Source: a bacterium (GTDB lineage: Bacteria > Joyebacterota > Joyebacteria > Joyebacterales > Joyebacteraceae). From it: 41,984 nt of DNA. Location of the stretch: positions 1-41,984 of the forward strand of contig JALGVU010000005.1 in NCBI GenBank assembly GCA_025774545.1, given 5' to 3'. Shown here piece by piece: positions 1 through 8,466 of this stretch (the first letter of the stretch is position 1; every line of letters begins with the position of its first letter). A program made the translations under genes and the position numbers. The notes beneath the pieces are model-generated. The model searched no databases. It was not told the origin of the DNA and worked only from the letters and a program-made list of their open reading frames with translations.

Positions 1-93
1 GAATGTGTGGGAATCGAACCCACCTCGGACGGGATTAGCCGCCCGACTTAAGGGTTTGAAGCCCTCGAGGCCCACCAGGACCTATCCATTCCC
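1..93 (-). tRNA. selC: tRNA-Sec (anticodon UCA), 3' end cut off by the window edge
   Basis: This is the selenocysteine tRNA that reads UGA codons recoded by a SECIS element. Read on the minus strand from 93 downward it shows a long acceptor stem beginning GGGAATG, a 6-bp D stem (AGGTCC/GGGCCT) closed by a 4-base loop, and an anticodon arm with loop CTTCAAA, so the anticodon is TCA (bases 59-57). The extra arm is very long, an 8-bp stem with one G-T pair, followed by a T arm with loop TTCGATT. A 6-bp D stem and a long extra arm are hallmarks of bacterial tRNA-Sec and exclude ordinary tRNAs; tRNA-Ser would not carry a UCA anticodon in this context. The last acceptor bases, the discriminator and any CCA lie outside the window. 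It sits 42 bases downstream of selD and is probably co-transcribed with it. Confidence 0.93.
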
Positions 94-135
94 GCATCTT
101 CTTCGATGCTCTCTCCGACGATCCGTTCCGTCCCG

Positions 136-1182
136 CTAGACGAGTTCCAGAGGGCGGTCTCCCTTCGGCGCGACGCGCCCCATGACGCGGGCCCCGCGCC
201 CACCGCGGGCACCGAACTCCCGTTCGAACGTGGCGAGCCGCTCCTCGTCGAGGGCGATCAGGAGCCCGCCCGACGTCTGCGGATCGTACACCAGATCGAC
301 CGACCGACCGGCGGCCCCCGATCGGTCGTTCGTGAGCGTCCCGTAGAACTGCTGGTTCGTGAAGAGCCCGCCCGGCGAGATCCCGGCCTCGAGCGTATCG
401 AGGGCCCCGTCGAGGAGCGGGATCTTGCTGAGCTCGAGCGAGAGCGTCACGCCGCTCGCCTCGGCCATCTCGATGGCGTGCCCCGCGAGCCCGAAGCCGG
501 TCACGTCGGTCGCGGCCCGTGCTCCGGCCGCGACCATCGCCTCGGACGCGGCCCGGTTCAGCGCGCTCATGATGTCGGTGATCTCGCGGAGCTTCGAGGC
601 CTTGAGCCTCTCGAGCTTGAGGGCGGTCGCGAGAACGCCCGTGCCGAGCGGCTTCGTCAGCACGAGGATCTGTCCCGGCCGCGCGCCGGCGTTCGACACG
701 ACGTTTGCGGGATCGATCGTGCCGATCACCGCGCAGCCGAACTTCAGCTCTCGATCGCTCACGGAGTGCCCGCCGATGACGATGACGCCCGCCTCGGACA
801 TCTTCTCCTGCGACCCGATCAGAATGTCGGCCATGACGCTCATCGGGAGCTCGCCGTCCGGGAAGCACATGATGTTCAGGGCCACGAACGGGCGTCCGCC
901 CATCGCGTAGATGTCGGAGACCGCGTTCGCGGCGGCGATCCTCCCGAAATCCGCCGGATCGTCCACGATCGGTGTGAAGAAGTCGACGGTGAGCACGAGG
1001 GCCGACCCGTCGTCCAGAAGATAGACCCCGGCGTCGTCCACCGTGTTCGACGACACGAGCACGCGTGGATCAGCCAAGGGCGGCAGCTTGTCGAGCACGG
1101 CGCGCAGGTCCTCCGGACCCAGCTTCGACGCTCAGCCCGAGCACTCCACCATCTGCGTCAGCTTCGGGATGTCCCCGGTCAC
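136..1182 (-). CDS. selD: Selenide, water dikinase, itself a selenoprotein (in-frame UGA at codon 17)
   Basis: SelD makes monoselenophosphate, the selenium donor for Sec-tRNA and for selenouridine, from selenide and ATP. An ATG-started frame at 1098 lacks the active-site end. Upstream, the same frame runs through a TGA at 1134-1132 into VTGDIPKLTQMVECSG, giving the active-site motif ECSG-U-ASK. With the GTG start at 1182 (GGAG about 8 bases upstream), Sec falls at residue 17 and the essential Lys at residue 20, the same numbers as Cys17 and Lys20 in E. coli SelD. The total of 348 aa also matches the family. Further family features are the DFFTP, GGHSV, DVTGFGL and DPQTSGG segments. The gene starts 21 bases after glmS and is followed by tRNA-Sec. 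Standard gene callers will stop at the UGA and report a truncated protein. Confidence 0.95.
1107..1134 (-). promoter_or_regulatory. Recoded UGA and candidate bacterial SECIS hairpin in selD
   Basis: The UGA is at 1134-1132. Downstream, GGTCC (1119-1115) can pair with GGACC (1111-1107) around the apical loop GGA (1114-1112). The apical G lies 17 bases past the UGA, inside the spacing known for bacterial SECIS elements, whose small apical loop usually presents a G to SelB. The pairing is seen directly; SelB recognition is inferred. The stem may extend by two wobble pairs at its base. Confidence 0.7.
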
Positions 1183-1203
1183 GATCAGTTCTCCGCTCTT
1201 TGT

Positions 1204-3033
1204 CTACTCGACGGTGACACTCTTCGCGAGGTTCCGCGGCTGATCGACGTGACACCCGCGCTTCACCGCGATGTGATACGCCAGGAGCTGCAGCGGAACC
1301 ACGGACAGGATCGGCGTCAGGTGCGGGAGCGTTCGGGGGATCTCGATGACGTCGTCCGCCATCTTCTCAACCTGATCGTCACCCTCGGAGGTGATGGCGA
1401 TGATGCGCCCGCCGCGGGCCTTCACCTCCTGCATGTTCGAGAGGATCTTCTCGTAGAAGGCGTCCTGGGGAGCGATCACGACCACCGGCATGCGCTCGTC
1501 GATGAGCGCGATCGGGCCGTGCTTCATCTCTGCGGCGGGATAGCCCTCGGCGTGGATGTACGAGATCTCCTTCAGCTTCAGCGCTCCCTCGAGCGCTACC
1601 GGGAAGTTGTACCCGCGCCCGAGGTAGAGGAAGTTCGTGTCCTTGGCGTAGCGCGACGCGATCTCCCTGATGCTCTCGTGACGGCCCAGGATCTCCGCGA
1701 TCTGGCCGGGGATGGCCTCCATCGCCCTCACGATCTGCCTGCCGCGCGTCACCGAGATGTCGTGGCTCCTCCCCAGCATCAGGGCGACGGCCGCCAGCAC
1801 CATGAGCTGCGACGTGAACGCCTTCGTCGAGGCGACGCCGATCTCGAGCCCGGCGTGCGTGTAGACGCCGCCGTCGCTCTGCCGTGCGATCGTCGACCCG
1901 ACGACGTTGACGATTCCGAGGGCCACGGCGCCCCTGCGCTGCGCCTCCGCCATCGCGGCCAGCGTGTCGATCGTCTCGCCAGACTGGCTGATGACGATGG
2001 CGATGTCCCCGGGGTTGATCACGGGGTTCCGGTAGCGGAACTCGGAGGCGTACTCGACCTCGACGGAGACGCGGGCAAGGTCCTCGAGCATGTACTCGCC
2101 GATCAGGCCCGCGTGCCACGACGTGCCGCACGCCAGGATGATGATGCGCTCGGACTTCTGGAACGCTCTCCTGTGCTCGCGAAGGCCTCCGAGGATGGCG
2201 TCCCCCGCCGCGGAGATCAGACGTCCCCTCACGGCGTCCATCACCGTGCGCTCCTGCTCGAAGATCTCCTTGAGCATGAAGTGAGGGAATCCGTTCTTCT
2301 CGATCATGTCGATGTTCCACGTGACCTTCTCGACGTTCTTGGTGATGAGCTCGTTCTCGAGGGTGGTGGTCGAGAAGCCGTCCGGCGTGGCGACGACCAT
2401 CTCGAGGTCGTCGAGGTAGACGACGTCGCGCGTGTGCCGCACGAGCGCGGCGACGTCGGAGGCGACGTAATTGGCGTCCTTCCCGATGCCGACCACGAGC
2501 GGGCTCCCGTTCCTGGCGCCGACGAGCTTCTCCGGCTCGTCCGCACAGATGACGGCGATTCCGTAGGCGCCCTGGACGCCGGCGAGCGCGGCGCGAACCG
2601 CCGCCTCGAGGTTGCCCTCGTAGTGCTCCTGGATCAGATGGGCCAGGACCTCCGTGTCGGTCTCGGAGGTGAAGACGTGCCCCTTCGCCTCGAGGGTGCG
2701 TCGGATACTCCGGTAGTTCTCGACGATGCCGTTGTGCACGAGGGCGATCCGTCCGGAGCCGTCCAGGTGGGGATGGGCGTTCTGCTCGGACGGCTCTCCG
2801 TGGGTCGCCCATCGCGTGTGGGCGATGCCGGTGGGACCCGAGATAGGACGCTCATCGATGAGCGCCTGGAGTCGGTCGATCTTCCCCTCGGCCTTGCGAA
2901 TGTCGAGCCCGTCGCCGTCGACCACGGCGATGCCCGCCGAATCGTACCCGCGGTACTCCACACGCCGGAGCCCCTCAAGGAGGATCGGCACCGTGTCCCT
3001 GTCGCGCGTCACACACCCGATTATCCCGCACAT
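1204..3033 (-). CDS. glmS: Glutamine--fructose-6-phosphate aminotransferase (isomerizing)
   Basis: GlmS converts fructose-6-phosphate and glutamine to glucosamine-6-phosphate, the first step towards UDP-GlcNAc for peptidoglycan and LPS. I start it at the ATG at 3033 rather than at longer in-frame options, because the product then begins MCGIIG, which places the catalytic N-terminal Cys right after Met; GGGGGGAG lies about 8 bases upstream. The N-terminal glutaminase domain (about 1-240) carries GYDSAGIAV. Two SIS sugar-isomerase domains follow, with ACGTSWHAG, SQSGETIDTL, VASTKAF and AEMKHGPIALID, and the C-terminus ends LAKSVTVE as in the family. At 609 aa it is full length. It overlaps glmM by 13 bases, so two successive amino-sugar steps are translationally coupled. 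No glmS ribozyme is visible upstream, since that space is glmM coding. Confidence 0.97.
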   Translation of the reverse strand: MCGIIGCVTRDRDTVPILLEGLRRVEYRGYDSAGIAVVDGDGLDIRKAEGKIDRLQALIDERPISGPTGIAHTRWATHGEPSEQNAHPHLDGSGRIALVHNGIVENYRSIRRTLEAKGHVFTSETDTEVLAHLIQEHYEGNLEAAVRAALAGVQGAYGIAVICADEPEKLVGARNGSPLVVGIGKDANYVASDVAALVRHTRDVVYLDDLEMVVATPDGFSTTTLENELITKNVEKVTWNIDMIEKNGFPHFMLKEIFEQERTVMDAVRGRLISAAGDAILGGLREHRRAFQKSERIIILACGTSWHAGLIGEYMLEDLARVSVEVEYASEFRYRNPVINPGDIAIVISQSGETIDTLAAMAEAQRRGAVALGIVNVVGSTIARQSDGGVYTHAGLEIGVASTKAFTSQLMVLAAVALMLGRSHDISVTRGRQIVRAMEAIPGQIAEILGRHESIREIASRYAKDTNFLYLGRGYNFPVALEGALKLKEISYIHAEGYPAAEMKHGPIALIDERMPVVVIAPQDAFYEKILSNMQEVKARGGRIIAITSEGDDQVEKMADDVIEIPRTLPHLTPILSVVPLQLLAYHIAVKRGCHVDQPRNLAKSVTVE

Positions 3034-4388
3034 GGTCGATCTCCCCCCGTCCCTCGGGAGACACCCGCGCACGCTCGTTCGGCGAGCGCGTTCGCCGTGT
3101 CCCGATCCGTGGCCTCGGAGATGACCCTGACCACGGGCTCAGTTCCTGACATCCTAACGTGAACCCAGCAATCGGGCCAAGACATCTTTGCACCATCGGT
3201 GAGGTCGAGCTCGCCGTCGGGGAACGTGGCCTTGACTGCATCGATCAGCCGGTCACGCGACGGGTTCTCGAGGACGATCTTCCGCTTCACCATCGCGTAC
3301 GACGCGAAACGTCCCACGAGCTCGCTGGCGCGGGAGCCTCCGCCCGCCGCCAGGCCGGTGATCACGAGGCCCGCCGCTGTCGCGGCGTCCCGCCCGGGAT
3401 GGACCGTCGGAAGGATCACCCCACCGTTCCCCTCACCCCCCACGACGGCCGAGACCTCGTTCATCTTCGTGACGACGTTGATCTCGCCCACGGGACTACG
3501 ATAGACGGGGACGCCCAGCTCCTCGCCCAGGTCATCGATCATACGGCTCGTCGAGACGTTGGCGACGATCGGCCCCTTCTCCCTCATAAGCACAATCCGT
3601 GCCGCGATGGCCAGCGTGTACTCCTCCCCCACGGCAAGGCCCTCTTCGTCCACCATGGCGAGCCGGTCGGCGTCGGGGTCGCACGCGAGGCCGATGTCGG
3701 CTCCCTCGGCGACGACCCGCCTTGAGAGTTCGACCAAATGCTCCGGGATGGGCTCCGCGCCGCGAGGGAAGCCGGCGGACGGGTCGCACCAGAGCTCCAC
3801 GACGTCGCAACCGAGCGCGCGAAGAAGCTGCGGGAGGATGACCGATCCCGCGGCGTTCGTGCAGTCGACCACGACCCTGGGCGCGCGGCGCGCGACGGCC
3901 TCCGCGTCGACGAACCCCGACTCGTGGATGATGGAGAGATGGTCCCGCACCGCTCCCTCGAGATCGACGCCGTCGGGCCCGTCGGGGACGGGCGAAGGGA
4001 GCTTGCCGTCGACGACGCTGAAGAGCGTCGCGATCTCGCTCGCGTCGAGGAAGATCCCGCGCGACGAGAAGAACTTGAGCCCGTTGTACTCCTCGGGGTT
4101 GTGGCTCGCCGTGACCTCGACGCCGCCGGCGAACGCGCGGGTACGGACGGCGATGCCGACGGTCGGCGTCGGAGCAATGCCGAGGTCGTGTGCGCGGACG
4201 CCGCCCGCCTTGAGTCCCGCAGCGACAGCCTGCTTGAGCTCGTCACCCCCGCGCCTCGAGTCCCACCCCAGGGCGACGTCGCCGAGCGCGATGCTGGCGA
4301 ACGCGAGCCCGTACGACCACGCCAGTTCGGGCGTCAGGTCCTCGCCGACGATCCCGCGCACTCCCGACACGCTCCGGATGAGCGTCAT
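3021..4388 (-). CDS. glmM: Phosphoglucosamine mutase (alpha-D-phosphohexomutase family)
   Basis: The protein probably interconverts glucosamine-6-phosphate and glucosamine-1-phosphate, the step after GlmS. It is a 455-aa phosphohexomutase with all four family signatures: the phosphoserine loop TASHNP with Ser95, the metal loop CDPDADR, the sugar loop GEGNGG and the phosphate-binding RMSGTEP near the C-terminus. It begins MTLIRSVSGVRGIVG, typical of the family. Its end overlaps the glmS start by 13 bases, and this pairing is the main argument for GlmM over a phosphomannomutase/phosphoglucomutase. GEGNGG rather than GEQSGH in the sugar loop is seen in some GlmM-like and PMM/PGM-like proteins, so the substrate remains an inference. 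Start ATG at 4388 with GAGGAG upstream. Confidence 0.88.
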   Translation of the reverse strand: MTLIRSVSGVRGIVGEDLTPELAWSYGLAFASIALGDVALGWDSRRGGDELKQAVAAGLKAGGVRAHDLGIAPTPTVGIAVRTRAFAGGVEVTASHNPEEYNGLKFFSSRGIFLDASEIATLFSVVDGKLPSPVPDGPDGVDLEGAVRDHLSIIHESGFVDAEAVARRAPRVVVDCTNAAGSVILPQLLRALGCDVVELWCDPSAGFPRGAEPIPEHLVELSRRVVAEGADIGLACDPDADRLAMVDEEGLAVGEEYTLAIAARIVLMREKGPIVANVSTSRMIDDLGEELGVPVYRSPVGEINVVTKMNEVSAVVGGEGNGGVILPTVHPGRDAATAAGLVITGLAAGGGSRASELVGRFASYAMVKRKIVLENPSRDRLIDAVKATFPDGELDLTDGAKMSWPDCWVHVRMSGTEPVVRVISEATDRDTANALAERACAGVSRGTGGDRPCAG

Positions 4389-6964
4389 GCCGCCGGTCTC
4401 CTCTCGGGCTCAGGGCTCAACTGGGTCCGCGTCCGCGGGCTCGGAGGTCTGTGGTTCGGCGTCCTCGAGTGAGGTCGATTCGGGCGACTCCGCGGGCGCG
4501 CTCTCGGGAGGCGCGTCGGCAGCGGGCTCGGGCGATTCCGCGGGCGCGCTCTCGGGCAGCGTCTCGTCTGAGGCGGGCTCGGGCAACTCCGTGGGCTCGC
4601 TCTCGGGCGGCGTCTCGTCTGAGGCGGGCTCGGGCAACTCCGTGGGCTCGCTCTCGGGCGGCGTCTCATCGGCGGCGGGCCGGGCGACTCCGCGGGCGCG
4701 CTCTCGGGAGGCGTCTCATCGGCGGCGGGCTCGGGCGATTCCGTGGGCGCGCTCTCGGGCGGCGCGTCGACGGCGGGCTCGGGCGATTCCGCGGGCGCGC
4801 TCTCGGACGGCGTTTCGTCTGAGGCGGGCTCGGGTGACTCCGCGGGCGCGCTCTCGGATGCCGCCGCGTCCGCGGTCGGTTCGGGCGCGGGCGGCCCCAC
4901 GAGTTCCACCGGCTCGGGTTCCACCCGCTCTGGCTCCATCCACTCGGCGCCGTGCGTCTCGAGCGCGGTGCGCGCGGCGTCCGCCTGCTCCGTCTCGGGG
5001 AAGTCCCATATCACCGCGCGGTACGCATCGAGCGCGGCGTCGACGTCCCCGCGCCTCGTCTCGAGGATCCACGCGACGGCGAGCGCCGCCCGCGGCGCGT
5101 TTGCGTTCGTCCGGTGCTTCCGCGCGACGATGAGGTACTGCTCGAGGGCCTTGTCGTCCTTCTCCATGGCGAAGAGATAGAGCTCCGCGAGCCCGAAGCG
5201 CGCCTCGGCGACGGCGTCCTCGCTGCCGCCCTCGGTGTCGCGGCCCGCGGCATCCCAGGAGACGGGGCGCTCGCCCTCCGGAACGCTGGGCGCGGTGCCG
5301 GGGAGTTGCGAGAGGAACTGCTGGGCGCCGAGCGAGTCGGCTTGGGCTCCCGCGCGACGCCTCTCCAGGAGCGCCTCGCGCATCGCGCGCCGGGCCTCCA
5401 CCGCCTCGCGGCCCAGCTCGTCGGTGCGCCCACCCTCTTCGCGAGCCGTTCCCGGCAGGCGGTCGGCGCCGGGAGGGAGTCCGAGGTCTCGACGAGGTCC
5501 ACCCGCCCGAGTCGTGTCCGCCCCGACCTCGGTGGCCCAGTCCGCGGACTCCCCGACCTTCGCCGTCGAATCCGCCGCTGCCGCCACGTTCCGGTCCGGC
5601 CGCTCCGGCCCGCTCGCGGTCGAATCCGACGCAGACTCGGCACCGGCGACGGGGGTGCCTCCCTCGCTCGCCGTCGAGTCCGCAGCGGCCCCGGCGCCCG
5701 GCGCGGACGTATCGCTCGGCGCTGGTTCGCCCGGCGCGGACGTGTCGCTCGGCGCTGGTTCGCCCGGCGCGGACGTGTCGCTCGGCGCTGGTTCGCCCGA
5801 CGCGGACGTGTCGCTCGGCGCTGGTTCGCCCGACGCGTCGTCCGCGGCCTCCTGCGCCGGCGCGGCCGCAAGACGGGCCTCATGCTCCTCGATTACCTCG
5901 ACGTAGCGCCTCAGCGTCTCGATGTCCTTCGCCGCCTCGGCCGCGAGCTTCCCCGCGTCGCTTCTCGGCGCTTCGTCGCGCGACTTCGAGAAGGACTCGG
6001 TGGCATCGTCGAGCGACTCGTGGTGGTCGCGATGAATGAGACCGATCCGATAGTGCGCCTCGGCCGACGCCTCCGAGCGCTCGTGCGACGCGGCGACTCC
6101 CTCGTACGTCGAGATTGCCTCGTCGAAATCGCCGACGACCTCGTACAGGCGCCCCTTGAGAAGCAGAATCCGGTCGAGATCGTCCCTCTCGACGGTCCTC
6201 CGCTCGAGATCGTCGAGAACGCCGAAGGCCTCGTCGGTCCGGCCCGCGTCCATCACGACCTCCGCGAGCCGGATTCTCGCCTCGAAGAGCAGCGTCCGCG
6301 CTCCCCGCTCGTCGGCGGCCGCAGCGAAGTGGGTCGCCGCCTTCTCAACCTTGCCGGCCTCGTAGTGGTTCTCGGCCGCGAGGAAGTGGATCTCCGCGCG
6401 GCGATCGCTTCTCGGGAAGCGCTCGAGAGCTTCGTCGTACGCCGCCGCGGCCTCCGCGTAGAGCTTGCGGGCGTTGCGCGCCTCGCCGATCAGCACGAGG
6501 GCGTCGTCCGAGAAGGGGCTCGGCGGGTCGGAGTGCGCAACCTCTTCGAGGAGCGACTCCGCGGACACGGGGTTCCCCTTGGCGAGCATCACGGCGGCGA
6601 GCGTGTACTCCGCCTCGGACCGAAGCTCGCTGTCCTGGTATGTCGTGAGGAACTCGGAGAGCCGCGACTCAGCGCTCTCGTACTTGCCCTGATGATACAG
6701 CGCGGTCCCCATGAGAAGGAGGGCGTCGTCGGCCCAGCCCGAATCGGGATGCTGGCGAAGAACCCGGCCGCTCTTCTGTACGACGCGATCGAGGAGTTCC
6801 TTCTCGCGCGACGTCGGATCGGAATCGGGCGGCCGCGCGACTCTCAGCTCCTCCGCCTCGCGCGCGGCGGTCCGCGCGTGGTAGAACGTGTTGTAGTACA
6901 CGCACCCGGGGGCCGCGAGAAGCCCGATGAGAAGAAGGAAGACGACTGAGGTCCTGGTCAACAC
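4385..6964 (-). CDS. Outer-membrane TPR lipoprotein with acidic repeat tail; probable frame break near 4680
   Basis: I start it at GTG 6964 because the product then opens with a lipoprotein signal (FLLLIGLLAAPGC, lipobox Cys about residue 21) and GAGGAGG lies 10 bases upstream; the open frame extends further upstream only as a shadow of pyrR. After CVYYNTFYHA the protein is a run of TPR-like helical repeats to about residue 360, then four 11-residue GEPAPSDTSAP repeats, a Ser/Asp/Thr-rich linker, a second TPR-like stretch (FGLAELYLFAMEK onward) and a Pro/Glu-rich repeat tail. CxYYNTFYHA followed by TPRs resembles periplasmic tetratricopeptide lipoproteins; no enzyme motif is seen. The tail repeat (SPEPAADETPPESAPAE) breaks at 4680/4681, where one base is missing relative to sister copies. 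The repeat continues in another frame and would end at 4410 (ADADPVEP). As written, the frame ends at 4385, overlapping glmM by ATGA. Confidence 0.75.
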   Translation of the reverse strand: MLTRTSVVFLLLIGLLAAPGCVYYNTFYHARTAAREAEELRVARPPDSDPTSREKELLDRVVQKSGRVLRQHPDSGWADDALLLMGTALYHQGKYESAESRLSEFLTTYQDSELRSEAEYTLAAVMLAKGNPVSAESLLEEVAHSDPPSPFSDDALVLIGEARNARKLYAEAAAAYDEALERFPRSDRRAEIHFLAAENHYEAGKVEKAATHFAAAADERGARTLLFEARIRLAEVVMDAGRTDEAFGVLDDLERRTVERDDLDRILLLKGRLYEVVGDFDEAISTYEGVAASHERSEASAEAHYRIGLIHRDHHESLDDATESFSKSRDEAPRSDAGKLAAEAAKDIETLRRYVEVIEEHEARLAAAPAQEAADDASGEPAPSDTSASGEPAPSDTSAPGEPAPSDTSAPGEPAPSDTSAPGAGAAADSTASEGGTPVAGAESASDSTASGPERPDRNVAAAADSTAKVGESADWATEVGADTTRAGGPRRDLGLPPGADRLPGTAREEGGRTDELGREAVEARRAMREALLERRRAGAQADSLGAQQFLSQLPGTAPSVPEGERPVSWDAAGRDTEGGSEDAVAEARFGLAELYLFAMEKDDKALEQYLIVARKHRTNANAPRAALAVAWILETRRGDVDAALDAYRAVIWDFPETEQADAARTALETHGAEWMEPERVEPEPVELVGPPAPEPTADAAASESAPAESPEPASDETPSESAPAESPEPAVDAPPESAPTESPEPAADETPPESAPAESPGPPPMRRRPRASPRSCPSPPQTRRRPRASPRSCPSPPQTRRCPRARPRNRPSPLPTRLPRARPRSRPNRPHSRTPNHRPPSPRTRTQLSPEPERRPAA
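4464..4872 (-). repeat. Imperfect 42-51-bp Pro/Glu repeat array at the 3' end of the TPR lipoprotein gene
   Basis: About nine imperfect copies of a unit coding roughly SAPAESPEPAADETPPE are visible. On the plus strand they share cores such as gcgggctcgggcga and gcgctctcgggcgg. Proteins with such tails often span the periplasm or act as flexible linkers, but here that is only an inference. A one-base loss relative to the other copies at 4680/4681 shifts the frame inside the array. Confidence 0.8.
5700..5831 (-). repeat. Four tandem 33-bp coding repeats in the TPR lipoprotein
   Basis: Four consecutive 33-bp units start at 5700, 5733, 5766 and 5799. Each encodes the 11-residue unit GEPAPSDTSAP or a one-residue variant (S for P). 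The copies differ by only a few bases, which suggests recent amplification. The unit length is a multiple of three, so gain or loss of a copy keeps the frame. The segment links the two TPR-like parts of the lipoprotein. Confidence 0.9.
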
Positions 6965-7029
6965 CGGCGTGGTGCCTCCTCGGTGGAGCCGCGCGCAGGA
7001 CGCGATGGTCCGAAGATCGACCGACGGTC

Positions 7030-7638
<609 letters not shown>

Positions 7639-7644
7639 CTACCA

Positions 7645-8466
7645 TCAGGCGTCCGGCTCTGCAAGCGGCGCCCCGAGGAGGCGCCCCACGACGCGGGCCC
7701 TGTCGGGCGCGACGCGCGCGAGCCGGCTCACGAGCGCGTAGCGTGGGGGCGCTTCGAGCCCGAGCCCCTCGAGGAGGCCCGCATCGCCGAAGATCTCCGA
7801 CGTCTCTCCGTCCGCCACCACAGACCCTGCGTCGAGCACGACGGTCCGCGACGCGACGCGCTCAGCCAGCTCGAGATCGTGCGTCACCACGACGACCCCG
7901 CGCCCGCGCTCGATCTCGCTCACGATGAGATCCACGATCCTCTGCTTGATCAGGGGATCGAGCCCCGCGCTCGGCTCGTCGAGCAGCAGGAACGGACGGT
8001 CGAGGGCGAGAATGCACGCGATGGCGGCCCGCCGCTTTTCCCCGGCCGACAGTGAGAGCGGCGCCCTCCCCGCGAACTCATCGGGAGGAAGACCGACCCT
8101 CGTCAGGGCGTCGCGCACGCGGGACGCGACCGCCTCGGGCGCGAGTCCCTGCCGCTTCGGCCCGAACGCGACGTCCTCACGAACGGTCTCCTCGAAGAAC
8201 TGCGCCTCCGGGAACTGGTGCACGAGACCGACGCTGCCTCGGAGCGTCGAGCCGTCCCGCGCTCGCGCGATCACCGCCCGGCCTTCGGTCGGGTCGGTGA
8301 GACCGGCCATCACCTCGAGGAGCGTCGTCTTTCCTGAACCCGTCGGGCCGACGACGGCCACGGACTCCCCCGCCTCGACGGCGAGATCGACCCCCGCGAG
8401 CGCCAACAGCGAGGCGGGTAGCGCGGCCTCGTGACGAACAGCGACCGACGAAAGCTCGATGATCAT
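7645..8466 (-). CDS. ecfA2: ECF-type ABC transporter ATPase (EcfA2-like)
   Basis: This is an ATPase of the CbiO/EcfA type, which in energy-coupling-factor transporters powers uptake of vitamins or metals together with EcfT and a substrate-binding S protein. The 273-aa protein has Walker A GPTGSGKTT, the Q-loop region HQFPEAQFFEETV (characteristic of EcfA2), signature LSAGEKRR, Walker B FLLLDEPSAGLD and the H-loop VVTHD. The start is ATG 8466 (MIIELSSV), which shares ATGA with the end of ecfA1; longer in-frame starts fall inside ecfA1. No EcfT or S gene lies nearby in this window, so the substrate is unknown. Confidence 0.9.
   Translation of the reverse strand: MIIELSSVAVRHEAALPASLLALAGVDLAVEAGESVAVVGPTGSGKTTLLEVMAGLTDPTEGRAVIARARDGSTLRGSVGLVHQFPEAQFFEETVREDVAFGPKRQGLAPEAVASRVRDALTRVGLPPDEFAGRAPLSLSAGEKRRAAIACILALDRPFLLLDEPSAGLDPLIKQRIVDLIVSEIERGRGVVVVTHDLELAERVASRTVVLDAGSVVADGETSEIFGDAGLLEGLGLEAPPRYALVSRLARVAPDRARVVGRLLGAPLAEPDA

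Noticed and set aside
136-1098. selD starting at ATG 1098
   Set aside because: That protein would lack the catalytic Sec/Cys and Lys. The same frame extends upstream through the UGA into conserved SelD sequence.
106-3162. A 1018-codon open frame on the plus strand across selD, glmS and part of glmM
   Set aside because: Antisense shadow in GC-rich DNA. Its translation is Arg/Asp/His/Leu-rich with no family motif, while the minus strand encodes full-length known proteins.
3034-3241. glmS ribozyme upstream of glmS
   Set aside because: The space upstream of glmS is glmM coding sequence, and no ribozyme-like conserved core could be recognised. The architecture is an overlapping operon.
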